From Rhodobacter sp. (lineage in GTDB: Bacteria; Pseudomonadota; Alphaproteobacteria; Rhodobacterales; Rhodobacteraceae), in assembly GCA_030065095.1 (NCBI GenBank), contig JASJDP010000028.1, forward strand, positions 116,226 through 180,225: a stretch of 64,000 bases of DNA, given 5' to 3'. The translations under genes and the position numbers were made by a program. Shown in pieces: positions 53,951 to 62,190 of the stretch (position 1 is its first letter; the number at the start of each line of letters is the position of its first letter). The notes under the pieces were generated by a model. The model searched no databases, was not told where the DNA came from, and worked only from the letters and a program-made list of their open reading frames with translations.

Positions 53951-54178
53951 ATGGTGACGCAAGACCTATTGCTGGTGATTGGACTGATCATCGCGGCCTT
54001 CGCGATTCCCTCGATCATGGGCGCGATTGCCGACCGACGCTCGCCCCGGACCGCGGCGATCGCGGTCATGATCGGCGGCGGACTTATCATCCTGGCGTAT
54101 ACCCAAAGACCCGGCGGTTATACGCTCGAGGAAATCCCCGAGGCCTTCGTCCGGGTCGTCGCGCATTTCATAAGCTGA
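53951..54178 (+). CDS. Small membrane protein
   Basis: 75 aa with two hydrophobic segments (about 5-25 and 35-55) and a short charged loop ([10 protein letters not shown]). 11 bases after pyk, probably co-transcribed. Conserved-looking in composition; function unknown. Confidence 0.75.
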   Translation: MVTQDLLLVIGLIIAAFAIPSIMGAIADRRSPRTAAIAVMIGGGLIILAYTQRPGGYTLEEIPEAFVRVVAHFIS

Positions 54179-54294
54179 TTTCCGGTCTTGCCACAGCCTG
54201 CGTCCCGCCGTATATGGCGCGCTCTGACAGACGTGCGGCCGGCCAAAGCGGCATGCCGAGTCGCGCGTGGGACCGACCTGAACAGGAGACGGAA

Positions 54295-54495
54295 ATGCCC
54301 AAGATGAAGACCAAGTCGAGCGCGAAGAAGCGCTTCAAGGTGACGGCCAAGGGCCGCGTGGTCACCGCCCAGGCCGGCAAGCGGCATGGCATGATCAAGC
54401 GCACCAACAAGTTCATCCGCAACGCGCGTGGCACCACCACGCTTTCCGCCCCGGACGAAAAGATCGTCAAGGGCTTCATGCCCTACGCGCGCTAA
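54295..54495 (+). CDS. rpmI: 50S ribosomal protein L35
   Basis: 66 aa, basic. [20 protein letters not shown] and [18 protein letters not shown] are diagnostic. ACAGGAG precedes the ATG at 54295. 12 bases before rplT; infC is not upstream. Confidence 0.97.
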   Translation: MPKMKTKSSAKKRFKVTAKGRVVTAQAGKRHGMIKRTNKFIRNARGTTTLSAPDEKIVKGFMPYAR

Positions 54496-54507
54496 GGAGG
54501 CCGACCC

Positions 54508-54870
54508 ATGCCCCGTACCACAGGTGGAACTGTCACCCACGCCCGGCACAAGAAGATCATCAAGGCCGCCAAAGGCTATTACGGCCGCCGCTCGACCAAC
54601 TTCAAGACGGCGACGCAGGCCGTCGACAAGGCCAACCAATACGCCACCCGCGACCGTAAGCAGCGCAAGCGGAACTTCCGCGCACTCTGGATTCAGCGGA
54701 TCAATGCCGCGGTGCGCGCGCATGACGAGGCGCTGACCTATTCGCGCTTCATCAACGGGCTGTCCAAGGCCGGGATCGAGGTGGACCGCAAGGTTCTGGC
54801 CGATCTGGCTGTTAACGAGCCCGGCGCTTTCGGCGCTATCGTCGACCGGGCAAAGGCCGCACTGGCGTAA
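54508..54870 (+). CDS. rplT: 50S ribosomal protein L20
   Basis: 120 aa. [20 protein letters not shown] and [20 protein letters not shown] are diagnostic L20 blocks. Binds 23S rRNA early in 50S assembly. AAGGAGG precedes the start; a GC hairpin follows. Confidence 0.97.
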   Translation: MPRTTGGTVTHARHKKIIKAAKGYYGRRSTNFKTATQAVDKANQYATRDRKQRKRNFRALWIQRINAAVRAHDEALTYSRFINGLSKAGIEVDRKVLADLAVNEPGAFGAIVDRAKAALA

Positions 54871-54898
54871 CGAAAAAAGACGCGAGGGACACCAACGG

Positions 54899-54927
54899 CG
54901 CCGCGGGCCCACGGGCTCGCGGCGTTT
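54899..54927 (+). terminator. Rho-independent terminator of rpmI-rplT
   Basis: CGCCGCGGGCCC (54899-54910) pairs with GGGCTCGCGGCG (54913-54924), with one G-T wobble, followed by TTT. Confidence 0.7.
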
Positions 54928-55072
54928 CGCATTGAAAGCGCCGGATTCGAGGACCGATACGCCGCGCAACATCGTGTCGGCCCGAGACACGCCCGATCCG
55001 CTGCCCGATGCCGTCTTTGGCCTCAGGCGTTACCGGCCGCACATATGCCGGCCAGTCTTACGAGAATTGGAC

Positions 55073-56092
55073 CTACGCGGCGATCTGCGCGGACTTCAAC
55101 TCGGCCAGCCGGTTTGCCGACACTGCGACCTGGGCTTGGATCGCCGCCCACATGTCTGGCATTCTCGGCTTCAGCCATGCGATCCGGGCCTTGTACCGTT
55201 CGACACAGGAGTCATGGAGCGATTTTGTTTCCGGGTCCGCAAGCAGGAGATCCATCTCTGCGAGCAGGCCCGGCAGCATCGGTCCGAAGGATGTATTCAA
55301 GAGACGGGCCGCGTCGCGTTTGCGAAAATAGAAATCACCCAGCCGGTCGTTGCGCACCGCGTCGCCACGGTCGATCTTGGCCAGTATCGCCTCGCCCGAG
55401 CGCAGCGTGTAGTGGTTCAGCCGAACGACATCGAAACATCCGCGCGAATCAAAGCCACGGTCACCGCCGGTGACGAAGTCGAGGCCAAGCTGCGCCCCCT
55501 TGCCGTCGAGCCAGCGGACCTTGTCGGCGTAATCCGCGGCGATGACCGGCCTGTGATTGCTGTAATCGGCGATATGCGGCCCGACGCGCATGATCGATTT
55601 GACCCCGCGCCGGGCGCGGCGTTTGCCCGGGCGCAGATCCGTCGACAGAAGGAACTGTTCGGTCACGGGACGGTCCTCGAAGTCGAGAATCCCGCCGAAT
55701 CCGAAACCGAGTTCGGATACCGAGAGAATGTCCGGGGCCCCGAAATGCGCCATGACCCCGTCAAGCGTTCGCTCGGCAAGGTCTATCTGCAGGAATTCGT
55801 CGACGTCCAGGGCGATGGCGTAATCACTGCCGCGGAGTTCCTTGTGAAACGGCGCGTAGGCAAGCGCGGCACGGTGCGGCGGCGGCTCGAAAGCGAGGCT
55901 GGGGTTCGGCAGGTGACGGACGATGCCGCGCCGGTCGAGATGATCAAGCAGTTCGCGGGTGCCGTCGGTGCTGTGGTTGGAAAAGATAAGAAACCGCTGC
56001 ACGCCGATGGCGCGGTAATGGGCAAGCCATTCGATCAGATAGGGCCCCTCGTTCTTGACGCAGGTGACCACGCAATAGCTGTATTCGGTCAT
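55073..56092 (-). CDS. Glycosyltransferase family 2 protein (PF13704 type)
   Basis: 339 aa if started at the ATG at 56092; 56146 is an alternative (357 aa), and neither has a good SD. CVVTCVKNEGPYLIEWLAHY begins the domain; YAIALDVDEFLQI supplies the DxD metal site, and FSNHSTDGTRELL the nucleotide-sugar region. C-terminal part LNHYTLRSGEAILAKIDRGD is typical of these surface-polysaccharide transferases. Convergent with rplT, divergent from pheS. Confidence 0.85.
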   Translation of the reverse strand: MTEYSYCVVTCVKNEGPYLIEWLAHYRAIGVQRFLIFSNHSTDGTRELLDHLDRRGIVRHLPNPSLAFEPPPHRAALAYAPFHKELRGSDYAIALDVDEFLQIDLAERTLDGVMAHFGAPDILSVSELGFGFGGILDFEDRPVTEQFLLSTDLRPGKRRARRGVKSIMRVGPHIADYSNHRPVIAADYADKVRWLDGKGAQLGLDFVTGGDRGFDSRGCFDVVRLNHYTLRSGEAILAKIDRGDAVRNDRLGDFYFRKRDAARLLNTSFGPMLPGLLAEMDLLLADPETKSLHDSCVERYKARIAWLKPRMPDMWAAIQAQVAVSANRLAELKSAQIAA

Positions 56093-56341
56093 TGGTTTAT
56101 GTGTCTGCTTGTGACCTTGTTCCAGTGCTTGCAGAGCGTCGGGCATGGCGCAACGGTTTTTGCCCTGTATGGCCGGTGAGGATGCCGTTTTGGGAGTGAG
56201 TGCGCCTTTGGGCGCACGCTTTGAGCGCACGGCCCCCGAGGCCCGAGCCGATGTACGCCATCCCGCACCCCGCGCGGCGTCGCTTGCAATCGACGGGGGC
56301 TCTGGTTAGCAGGACGGCGGTGAAGTCGAAGGGGTCCGGCG

Positions 56342-57415
56342 ATGGACGATCTGAGGGACAGATATCTGGGCGCGATTGCCGATGCCGCGGACGAGGCGGC
56401 GCTGGAGGAGTTGCGGGTTCAGGCAGTGGGCAAGAAGGGCGAGGTCAGCCTGAAAATGCGCGAACTGGGCCGGATGACGCCCGAGGAGCGGCAGGTAGCC
56501 GGACCGCGGCTGAACGCGCTGAAGAACGAGATCAACAGCGCGCTTGCGGCGAAGAAGGCTGCGCTGGCCGACGCGGCCCTGGATGAGCGTCTGCGGTCGG
56601 AGTGGCTGGACGTGACGCTGCCCGCGCGCCGGCGGCCGGCGGGAACGGTGCACCCGGTGTCGCAGGTGACCGACGAGGTGACGGCGATCTTTGCCGACAT
56701 GGGATTTGCCGTGGCGGAGGGTCCGCAGGTGGAAACCGACTGGCACAATTTCGACGCTCTGAACATCCCGGCCGAGCATCCGACCAGGACCGAGATGGAT
56801 ACGTTCTACATGTATCGCGAGCCCGGGGATAACCGGCCGCCGCATGTGCTGCGCACCCATACCTCGCCGGTGCAGATCCGGTCGATGGAACTGGCGGGCG
56901 CACCCTTGCGGGTGATCTGTCCGGGGAGGGTCTATCGCGCCGATTATGACCAGACCCACACGCCGATGTTTCATCAGGTGGAGGGATTGGCGATCGACCG
57001 GGATTTGTCGATGGCGAACCTGAAATGGGTGCTGGAGGAGTTCTGCCGGGCGTTCTTTGAGGTCGACCGGGTCGAACTGCGGTTCCGGGCCTCGCATTTC
57101 CCGTTCACCGAACCCTCGGCAGAGGTCGATCTGCGCTGTTCGTGGGAGGGCGGGCAGCTGAAGGTCGGCGAGGGGAACGACTGGATGGAGATCCTCGGCA
57201 GCGGGATGGTGCATCCGCGGGTCCTGCAGGCCGGCAATATCGATCCGGAAGACTGGCAGGGATTTGCCTTTGGGATGGGGATCGACCGGATTGCGATGCT
57301 GAAATACGGGATGCCGGATTTGCGGGCGTTCTTTGATTCCGACTTGCGGTGGCTGCGGCACTACGGCTTCGCCGCGCTGGACGTGCCGTCGCTGCAGGGC
57401 GGATTGTCGCGGTAG
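56342..57415 (+). CDS. pheS: Phenylalanine-tRNA ligase alpha subunit
   Basis: 357 aa. N-terminal coiled coil (about 1-85), then class II aaRS motif 1 ([19 protein letters not shown]), motif 2 ([13 protein letters not shown] ... [20 protein letters not shown]) and motif 3 ([14 protein letters not shown]). pheT does not follow directly in this window. Confidence 0.97.
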   Translation: MDDLRDRYLGAIADAADEAALEELRVQAVGKKGEVSLKMRELGRMTPEERQVAGPRLNALKNEINSALAAKKAALADAALDERLRSEWLDVTLPARRRPAGTVHPVSQVTDEVTAIFADMGFAVAEGPQVETDWHNFDALNIPAEHPTRTEMDTFYMYREPGDNRPPHVLRTHTSPVQIRSMELAGAPLRVICPGRVYRADYDQTHTPMFHQVEGLAIDRDLSMANLKWVLEEFCRAFFEVDRVELRFRASHFPFTEPSAEVDLRCSWEGGQLKVGEGNDWMEILGSGMVHPRVLQAGNIDPEDWQGFAFGMGIDRIAMLKYGMPDLRAFFDSDLRWLRHYGFAALDVPSLQGGLSR

Positions 57416-57733
57416 GCTTCTCCATTGGGACAGCGGCCTGATGCGCTGTCGTCAACTATCCCGTCCCGATGTGCCACCGGGGTTGTACATTTGACGGGCT
57501 GTTGAGCACATTCGGGTGTCATCGTACGGTTGTGGCGTTCACCTGTGGCCATGGTTGAAATGACGGGTACCGCCGCTGCAAATCCCACGCTTGAATGGTG
57601 GATTTGACACCATCAACAATCGCGCGATCCCAAAGGGATTCACAGCGAAAGTGCAGCCCGACCAAGGAATTCGTTAGCGCCGCATAGAAGAAAATCAAAC
57701 AGTTACGGGCATGCCTCTATGGAGGCACATGCC
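57416..57733. other. Intergenic region between pheS and the NDUFA9-like gene
   Basis: About 318 bases between convergent genes. A hairpin TGCCTC-TATG-GAGGCA sits at 57712-57727, next to the NDUFA9-like stop, but without a T-run. No gene is supported elsewhere in the region. Confidence 0.5.
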
Positions 57734-58714
57734 TCACGCCCGCAAATTCCTCGCCGAATTCTTGATCGCCGCATACTGCCCCGACGGCCGATAGGGCCAA
57801 AGATAGTCCGGCAGCACCGCCTCCATCGCCGTCGGCTCGATCCCCAGATCCGCCAGCGTCATCGCCCCCTCGGACACGACGTTGTCGACCCGCAGGCTGC
57901 GCACCTGATCCGAGGTGATCGGCCCCTTGATCAGACCGCCGCTGATCATCTCCAGCGCCCCGAAGACGCCGCCCAGGATCCGCGCCGCCCAAAACGGAAC
58001 GTTCAGCACCAGCCGCCGCCGCTGGATCACCTCCAGCATCATCAGCATCAACTCGCGGAAGCTCATCACGTCCGGTCCGCCGATTTCGTAAACGCCACCG
58101 TCCGCCTGGCTCAGAACGCCCTTGGCTGCCGCCTGCGCCAGATCTTCCACATAGACTGGCTGAAACCTCGTTCCGGCGCCGACAACAGGCAATACCGGCC
58201 CCAGCCGGGTCATCGCTGCGAACCGGTTGAAGAACTGATCCTCGGGCCCGAACACCACCGAGGGCCGCAGGATCACCGCACCCGGCATATGTCGCAGAAC
58301 GGCCGCCTCACCAGCTGCCTTGGTCTGCGAGTAGAGACTGGCGCCCTCCGCGTCCGCCCCGATTGATGAGATATGCACAACCCGGTCCACGCCCTCTTCG
58401 GCCGCGATCCGGGCAATCCGTCCGGCGCCTTCCGCCTGCACGGCCTCGAAGTTGTTCGCGCCACGCGCGTCGAATGTGCCAACACAGTTCACCACCGCAT
58501 CCGCTCCCCGCATCGCGGCCCGAACGCTGGTATCGTCCCGGATATTGCAGAAGACGGGCTCGACCTGCCCGACCACACCGTAGGGTTTGACGAACATCGC
58601 CTCGTTCGGTCGTCGCACCGCGACTCGAACCCGCCAGCCCCGCTTGGCCATAATCCGCGCAATGTAGCGTCCCACGAAACCCGATCCGCCATAGACTGTG
58701 ACAAGGTTCGACAT
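57734..58714 (-). CDS. NAD-dependent epimerase-like protein, complex I NDUFA9 family
   Basis: 326 aa from the ATG at 58714 with AGGAGG upstream. GGSGFVGRYIA is the cofactor motif of atypical SDRs; HISSIGADAEGASLYSQTKA carries Ser and the YxxxK motif (Tyr, Lys). LRPSVVFGPEDQFFNRFA is the family block. Alphaproteobacterial relatives are annotated as complex I NDUFA9 subunit family; a direct role in complex I is not shown. Confidence 0.87.
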   Translation of the reverse strand: MSNLVTVYGGSGFVGRYIARIMAKRGWRVRVAVRRPNEAMFVKPYGVVGQVEPVFCNIRDDTSVRAAMRGADAVVNCVGTFDARGANNFEAVQAEGAGRIARIAAEEGVDRVVHISSIGADAEGASLYSQTKAAGEAAVLRHMPGAVILRPSVVFGPEDQFFNRFAAMTRLGPVLPVVGAGTRFQPVYVEDLAQAAAKGVLSQADGGVYEIGGPDVMSFRELMLMMLEVIQRRRLVLNVPFWAARILGGVFGALEMISGGLIKGPITSDQVRSLRVDNVVSEGAMTLADLGIEPTAMEAVLPDYLWPYRPSGQYAAIKNSARNLRA

Positions 58715-58842
58715 TCTCGGCCTCCTTTGCGCCTCGCCAATTTGCATAGCGGTGCACTAACCCGTGGACAACCCGCCATCGCGTCGCGGCAGCCCGTTGA
58801 CTTCGCCCAGAGTGCACGTTAGATGCGCCTCTCACGACACCA

Positions 58843-58929
58843 GCCCAGGTGGCGGAATTGGTAGACGCGCTAGCTTCAGGTGCTAGTGTCCGTATGGACG
58901 TGGAGGTTCGAGTCCTCTCCTGGGCACCA
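58843..58929 (+). tRNA. tRNA-Leu(CAG)
   Basis: 87 bases with CCA encoded. Acceptor arms GCCCAGG/CCTGGGC pair; the anticodon loop is TTCAGGT, giving CAG (reads CUG). A long variable arm (TGTCCGTATGGACG) and TTCGAGT T-loop fit class II tRNA. Its 3' part is the integration site for the element to the right. Confidence 0.95.
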
Positions 58930-59995
58930 CTTCGCAAATCCAGACCTGAATATGTGTCTAAGCCGTTGAATGGAAACGCAATTCCTGTGGTTCTAGCGCC
59001 TTGATTCCGGCAGTATCTGATGGGTCCCGTGAAGGCCAGTTTCAGCACCGTGCGGCGCAGGGTGATGTCGCCTGTTTCCCAGAGTTTCCAGGGGTTTGCG
59101 AGGAATCTGAGGGCTGGTTCTAGTTTTTCCTCAAAGCTACCCTTCGGCTCCGCCTGATTGGCCAGTTTTTCGGCCAAGAGCGCCTTGCCATGTTCGTGCC
59201 GGCCGACCTTTTTCTCGTAGGCCTTGATGATGTTCGGGTTATTGGTGGCGACGATCAGGTCGAGCAGCTTGTCGATTTCCCGATCAATCCCCGCAATTCG
59301 GCGTTTGCCCGCTGCGATCATGTCGCGGGCCTGCGCGCGCCGCGCGTCCCACTGATGTTTGAACATGGCCGTCAGCAGTTGAACGGCACCGACGGTCGGC
59401 TGGAGCGACTTGATGATTTGGCCGACCTCGCCTTCCAGCACATCGCGCCTGATCGATTTGCCATAGGCCTCGCAGTCCTTCGTCTGGCAGATGTAATAGG
59501 CATAGCGGCCCCCATTGCCGCGTGCGAAAGACGAGCGCAGGGCTGTGCCGCAGCAGGCGCATTCCGCAACGCCGCGCAGGGCAAATTCGTCGCCGATGTT
59601 CTTTCGACGTGGCGCATAGGCACGGCCCGCGCGGCGGGCCTGGACACGCTCGAACGTCTCCATCGAGATCAGCGGCTCGTGTTACCCTTTCAGCCATTGG
59701 ATGCCGTAGTGATCCGAGCAGATATGCCCGGTATAGAGCGGATGGGTCAGCACGTCGACCACGCGTTGCTGGGTGATCCGACCGGCCTTGCTGCGTGGAA
59801 AATCGAGCACGGTTTCGGAAAACCGTTTGACCTCGGCGACGGTTCGGAAGTGGCCCGAGGCATAGCCCTCGAATGCCTCGCGCACGATGCCGTCCAGCGG
59901 CGGGTCGAGAAAAAGGACTTTGCCGCGCCCTTTGATTTCCTTGTAGACATAGCCGATGGGCGCATTGTGCACCCAATAGCCGTTCTTCATGCGCG
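58905..59995 (-). pseudogene. Serine recombinase remnant: no catalytic domain, one in-frame stop
   Basis: The frame from about 59995 matches the intact recombinase at 62187-63743 from its residue about 150 (ARMxNGYWVHNAPIGYVY) to its end. The N-terminal resolvase domain with catalytic Ser is absent. A TAA at 59682-59684 interrupts the frame (QWLKG*HEPLISM); the intact copy has Gln there (KAQHEPLISL). The zinc-ribbon segment (CACCGTALRS...CQTKDCEAYGK) and coiled coil remain. The frame has no stop at its end: it reads on through the antisense of tRNA-Leu to 58308, inside the NDUFA9-like gene. Confidence 0.85.
58907..58919 (+). repeat. att-like core, left copy (in tRNA-Leu)
   Basis: TTCGAGTCCTCTC lies in the tRNA T-arm. 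Its exact reverse complement occurs at 63711-63723. Both are read by the last codons of a serine recombinase frame (DLRSG...ERTR). Confidence 0.65.
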
Positions 59996-60010
59996 CTTCC
60001 TGTCCTGCAC

Positions 60011-60370
60011 CTATATCGGCTGGTCCGGCATCCGCACGGAACGCGCCCAGGCCGGACGCTGCCCCTGGCTGCGGCAGATCAGGGGGGCGAATTGATGCGC
60101 GCCCTAGTCCACCACCGCCAGATCGGGCCTGCGCCGCTCGTCGCAGCGAAACCGCAGGTCGAACTGCGTGACCAGATGCGTGAGCGCGAGCCGCTTGGTG
60201 ACGGACATGACGGTCTCCATATCGGCAATGCCCGCCCGGAGCGCTTTGTCGCAATGGGTCTTGTCGCCCGGACCATAGAGGCCCGTGGCCATGATCGCCC
60301 GCCAGAAGGCGTCATAGCCCACCGGCGCCAGCCATTCCTCCACATCTTCATATGTTTCAAAGTCTTGCAT
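60011..60370 (-). pseudogene. Small element gene with in-frame TAG
   Basis: 120 codons from ATG 60370 (MQDFETYEDVEEWLAPVGYD...) to a TAG at 60011-60013, with another TAG at codon 89 (60104-60106). The sequence after the internal stop (GAHQFAPLICRSQGQRPAWA) is as protein-like as that before it, so the TAG probably interrupts one gene. Family not recognised. Faces the recombinase remnant. Confidence 0.5.
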
Positions 60371-60423
60371 GGTCACAGCATAGCAAGCGTAGCGGCGCCC
60401 ACGCAAATTTATGGAGCGATCTC

Positions 60424-60882
60424 ATGAGCTTATCCACAAAGGAGACGGTGCGCGCGGTGTTCCGGCGGGCTTTGCAGGAGCATCTGTAGAAATCCCTGTG
60501 CCGCGCGGAGGATTGGGACCGCTACAAGGCCATCCTGCGCGAGACCGACGCGCGTCTGATGAGCGAAGAGACGGCCTATAAGCGCGGCTTTTCCCAGCGG
60601 ATGGCAGAGGCAAAGACGATCATCCTGCGCGAGGAAAACGGCGTGCGTCTCGATGAACCCCTGCCGCCCTGGGCCGAAAATCGCTCCGGTGCAGAGGCAC
60701 TGGACCGCAAGGCAGGCGCGCGGGTGCGGCAGGACCATGACCGCCGCTGTGCCGCCATCAAGGAAGACGAGATGGCGGCGTTCCAGGTCCTCACCGCAAA
60801 GATCCGCGCCCGCGATGCGCCAGCCCGAGCGTTCCGGCGCGCGCATACCCCAACTCACACTGGACCCAAACGCAACCAATGA
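60424..60882 (+). pseudogene. Small element gene with in-frame TAG at codon 22
   Basis: ATG at 60424 with GGAG 7 bases upstream. After 21 codons (MSLSTKETVRAVFRRALQEH...) a TAG (60487-60489) occurs, then the frame stays open for 130 codons (KSLCRAEDWDRYKAILRETD...) to TGA at 60882. Highly charged, helical; no family recognised. A restart at ATG 60559 (MSEETAYKRGF) is possible. Confidence 0.55.
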
Positions 60883-60895
60883 CAGGAGCTGAGCC

Positions 60896-61510
60896 ATGAC
60901 CAAGGATACCGACGACCGCCAAGCCCGGATCGACGCCGCCCGCAACAGCTTTTCCGGCAAGACCCTCACCGGCAGCCAGTTCAAGGAAGCCTGGGCGCTC
61001 GCCGCCATCCTGCACGGCGAAATCCACAAGACCGGATCGTTCCGGGAAAAGCTTACCGACTACGCCCATCCCTTTGCCCGGTCGGAAAAGTTCGATGCGC
61101 TGCGGGACGAAGCCATTCTGCGCGACATCTATTCCGGCCGTTATGGCCAGAGCCTGAACCAGACCCGCGAGGCGTTGATCGCCGCGGCGGACGCCCTGCC
61201 GAAGACCGCCCAGAAGCGCGCCCTGACCTGCGTCGAGACCATCGGAGAGCTGATCCAGCAGCCGCCGACCTAGCCGTTCTACCAGGCCTATGACCGGGCA
61301 GCCGTCACGCTGGCGAAAGAACTGAATGTAAGCCAGACAGTCGCCAAGAGTCTCATGAAGGACGCCTATCAGGCCAAACATGGGAAGGACCTCTACGAGG
61401 CAGGCAAGGAGGTCGAAGAGGCCTACCACAAACCTGTGCGAGAAGCCGAGATCGCCGCGCGCAAGGCGGAAAAGCTGCAGACACACAATCGTACTCAGTC
61501 CATGGGCTGA
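60896..61510 (+). pseudogene. Element gene with in-frame TAG at codon 126
   Basis: ATG at 60896 with GGAG upstream. 125 codons (MTKDTDDRQARIDAARNSFS...ELIQQPPT), TAG at 61271-61273, then 78 more open codons (PFYQAYDRAAVTLAKELNVS...) to TGA 61510. The part after the stop keeps good codon use and helical character. Family not recognised. 13 bases after the previous gene, so both are one unit. Confidence 0.6.
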
Positions 61511-61585
61511 ACTCCGCACTCTGCCTGCATTGGGAAAATAGTCCTTGCAATATGGGCGGTTAGCCGTACAAGTTGTTCTCTTTTT

Positions 61586-61608
61586 GTTCGCGTCAATGAG
61601 GCGCGAAC
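61586..61608. promoter_or_regulatory. Inverted repeat upstream of the recombinase unit
   Basis: GTTCGCG (61586-61592) and CGCGAAC (61602-61608) are perfect arms with a 9-base centre, in the 126-base gap before the 112-aa gene. It may be an operator for the recombinase transcription unit. Confidence 0.45.
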
Positions 61609-61636
61609 GACAGAGACAGACAGAAAGGAGATTGCA

Positions 61637-61975
61637 GTGACGATCCAAAACCCACCCCCGCCGCCGGAGGGACACACCCGACCCGACCGGCCCTCCGTGC
61701 ACTTCGACTGGCGGGAGTGGCTGCGATTGATTGCGGAGTCCGACGCCAGTGAAGAGGAGAAGCGCCGGATCATCGAACATGTCTGGCTGATCCTCCTCAG
61801 CTTCGTCGATCTCGGCTGGGAAGTCGGCGATGCCGGTGCGCAAGAAAGCTGTGGACAAGTCCTCGATCCTCGCGCGGCCCTGCAGGCGGCCGTGGTACAA
61901 TCGGGGCAGAGCTCCGAACCGGACGATCCCAGCCGCGAGACCGCAGATGATGTTGGAACCGACGCGGCGATGTGA
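61637..61975 (+). CDS. Small acidic protein upstream of the recombinase
   Basis: 112 aa from GTG 61637 with AAAGGAG upstream. N-terminal Pro-rich start (MTIQNPPPPPEGHTRPDRPS), a conserved-looking middle DWREWLRLIAESDASEEEKR...LILLSFVDLGWEVGD, and an acidic tail. Unknown function; part of the recombinase transcription unit. Confidence 0.65.
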   Translation: MTIQNPPPPPEGHTRPDRPSVHFDWREWLRLIAESDASEEEKRRIIEHVWLILLSFVDLGWEVGDAGAQESCGQVLDPRAALQAAVVQSGQSSEPDDPSRETADDVGTDAAM

Positions 61976-62190
61976 ACACGTTAATCATTTTACCAAAGGA
62001 GTTTTATTGTGACCCATTCAACCGAACACCAAACACACCGCAGGCAATCCTCTATCGCCGGGTCGCCTTGCAGCAAGAGGCTGTGCGTTACGCCCGCTTA
62101 GAGGACACGCCGGACGCCAAATTTATCGACCGTGTTCTGGAAGCCAGGAACATGTGGATGAACAATCTGGCAGAAGAGGAGGCCGTATGA
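61972..62190 (+). CDS. Small ORF before the recombinase, possibly frameshifted
   Basis: 72 aa in the frame that ends NMWMNNLAEEEAV, overlapping the recombinase start by 4 bases. The only in-frame start is GTG 61972, without an SD. A strong AAGGAG with GTG at 62009 starts a different frame (MTHSTEHQ...), so a frameshift near 62030 may have split one short gene. Function unknown. Confidence 0.4.
   Translation: MNTLIILPKEFYCDPFNRTPNTPQAILYRRVALQQEAVRYARLEDTPDAKFIDRVLEARNMWMNNLAEEEAV

Noticed and set aside
58843..58929. tRNA-Leu as amber suppressor explaining the in-frame TAGs
   Set aside because: Its anticodon is CAG and it would not read UAG; a suppressor would need CTA in the gene.
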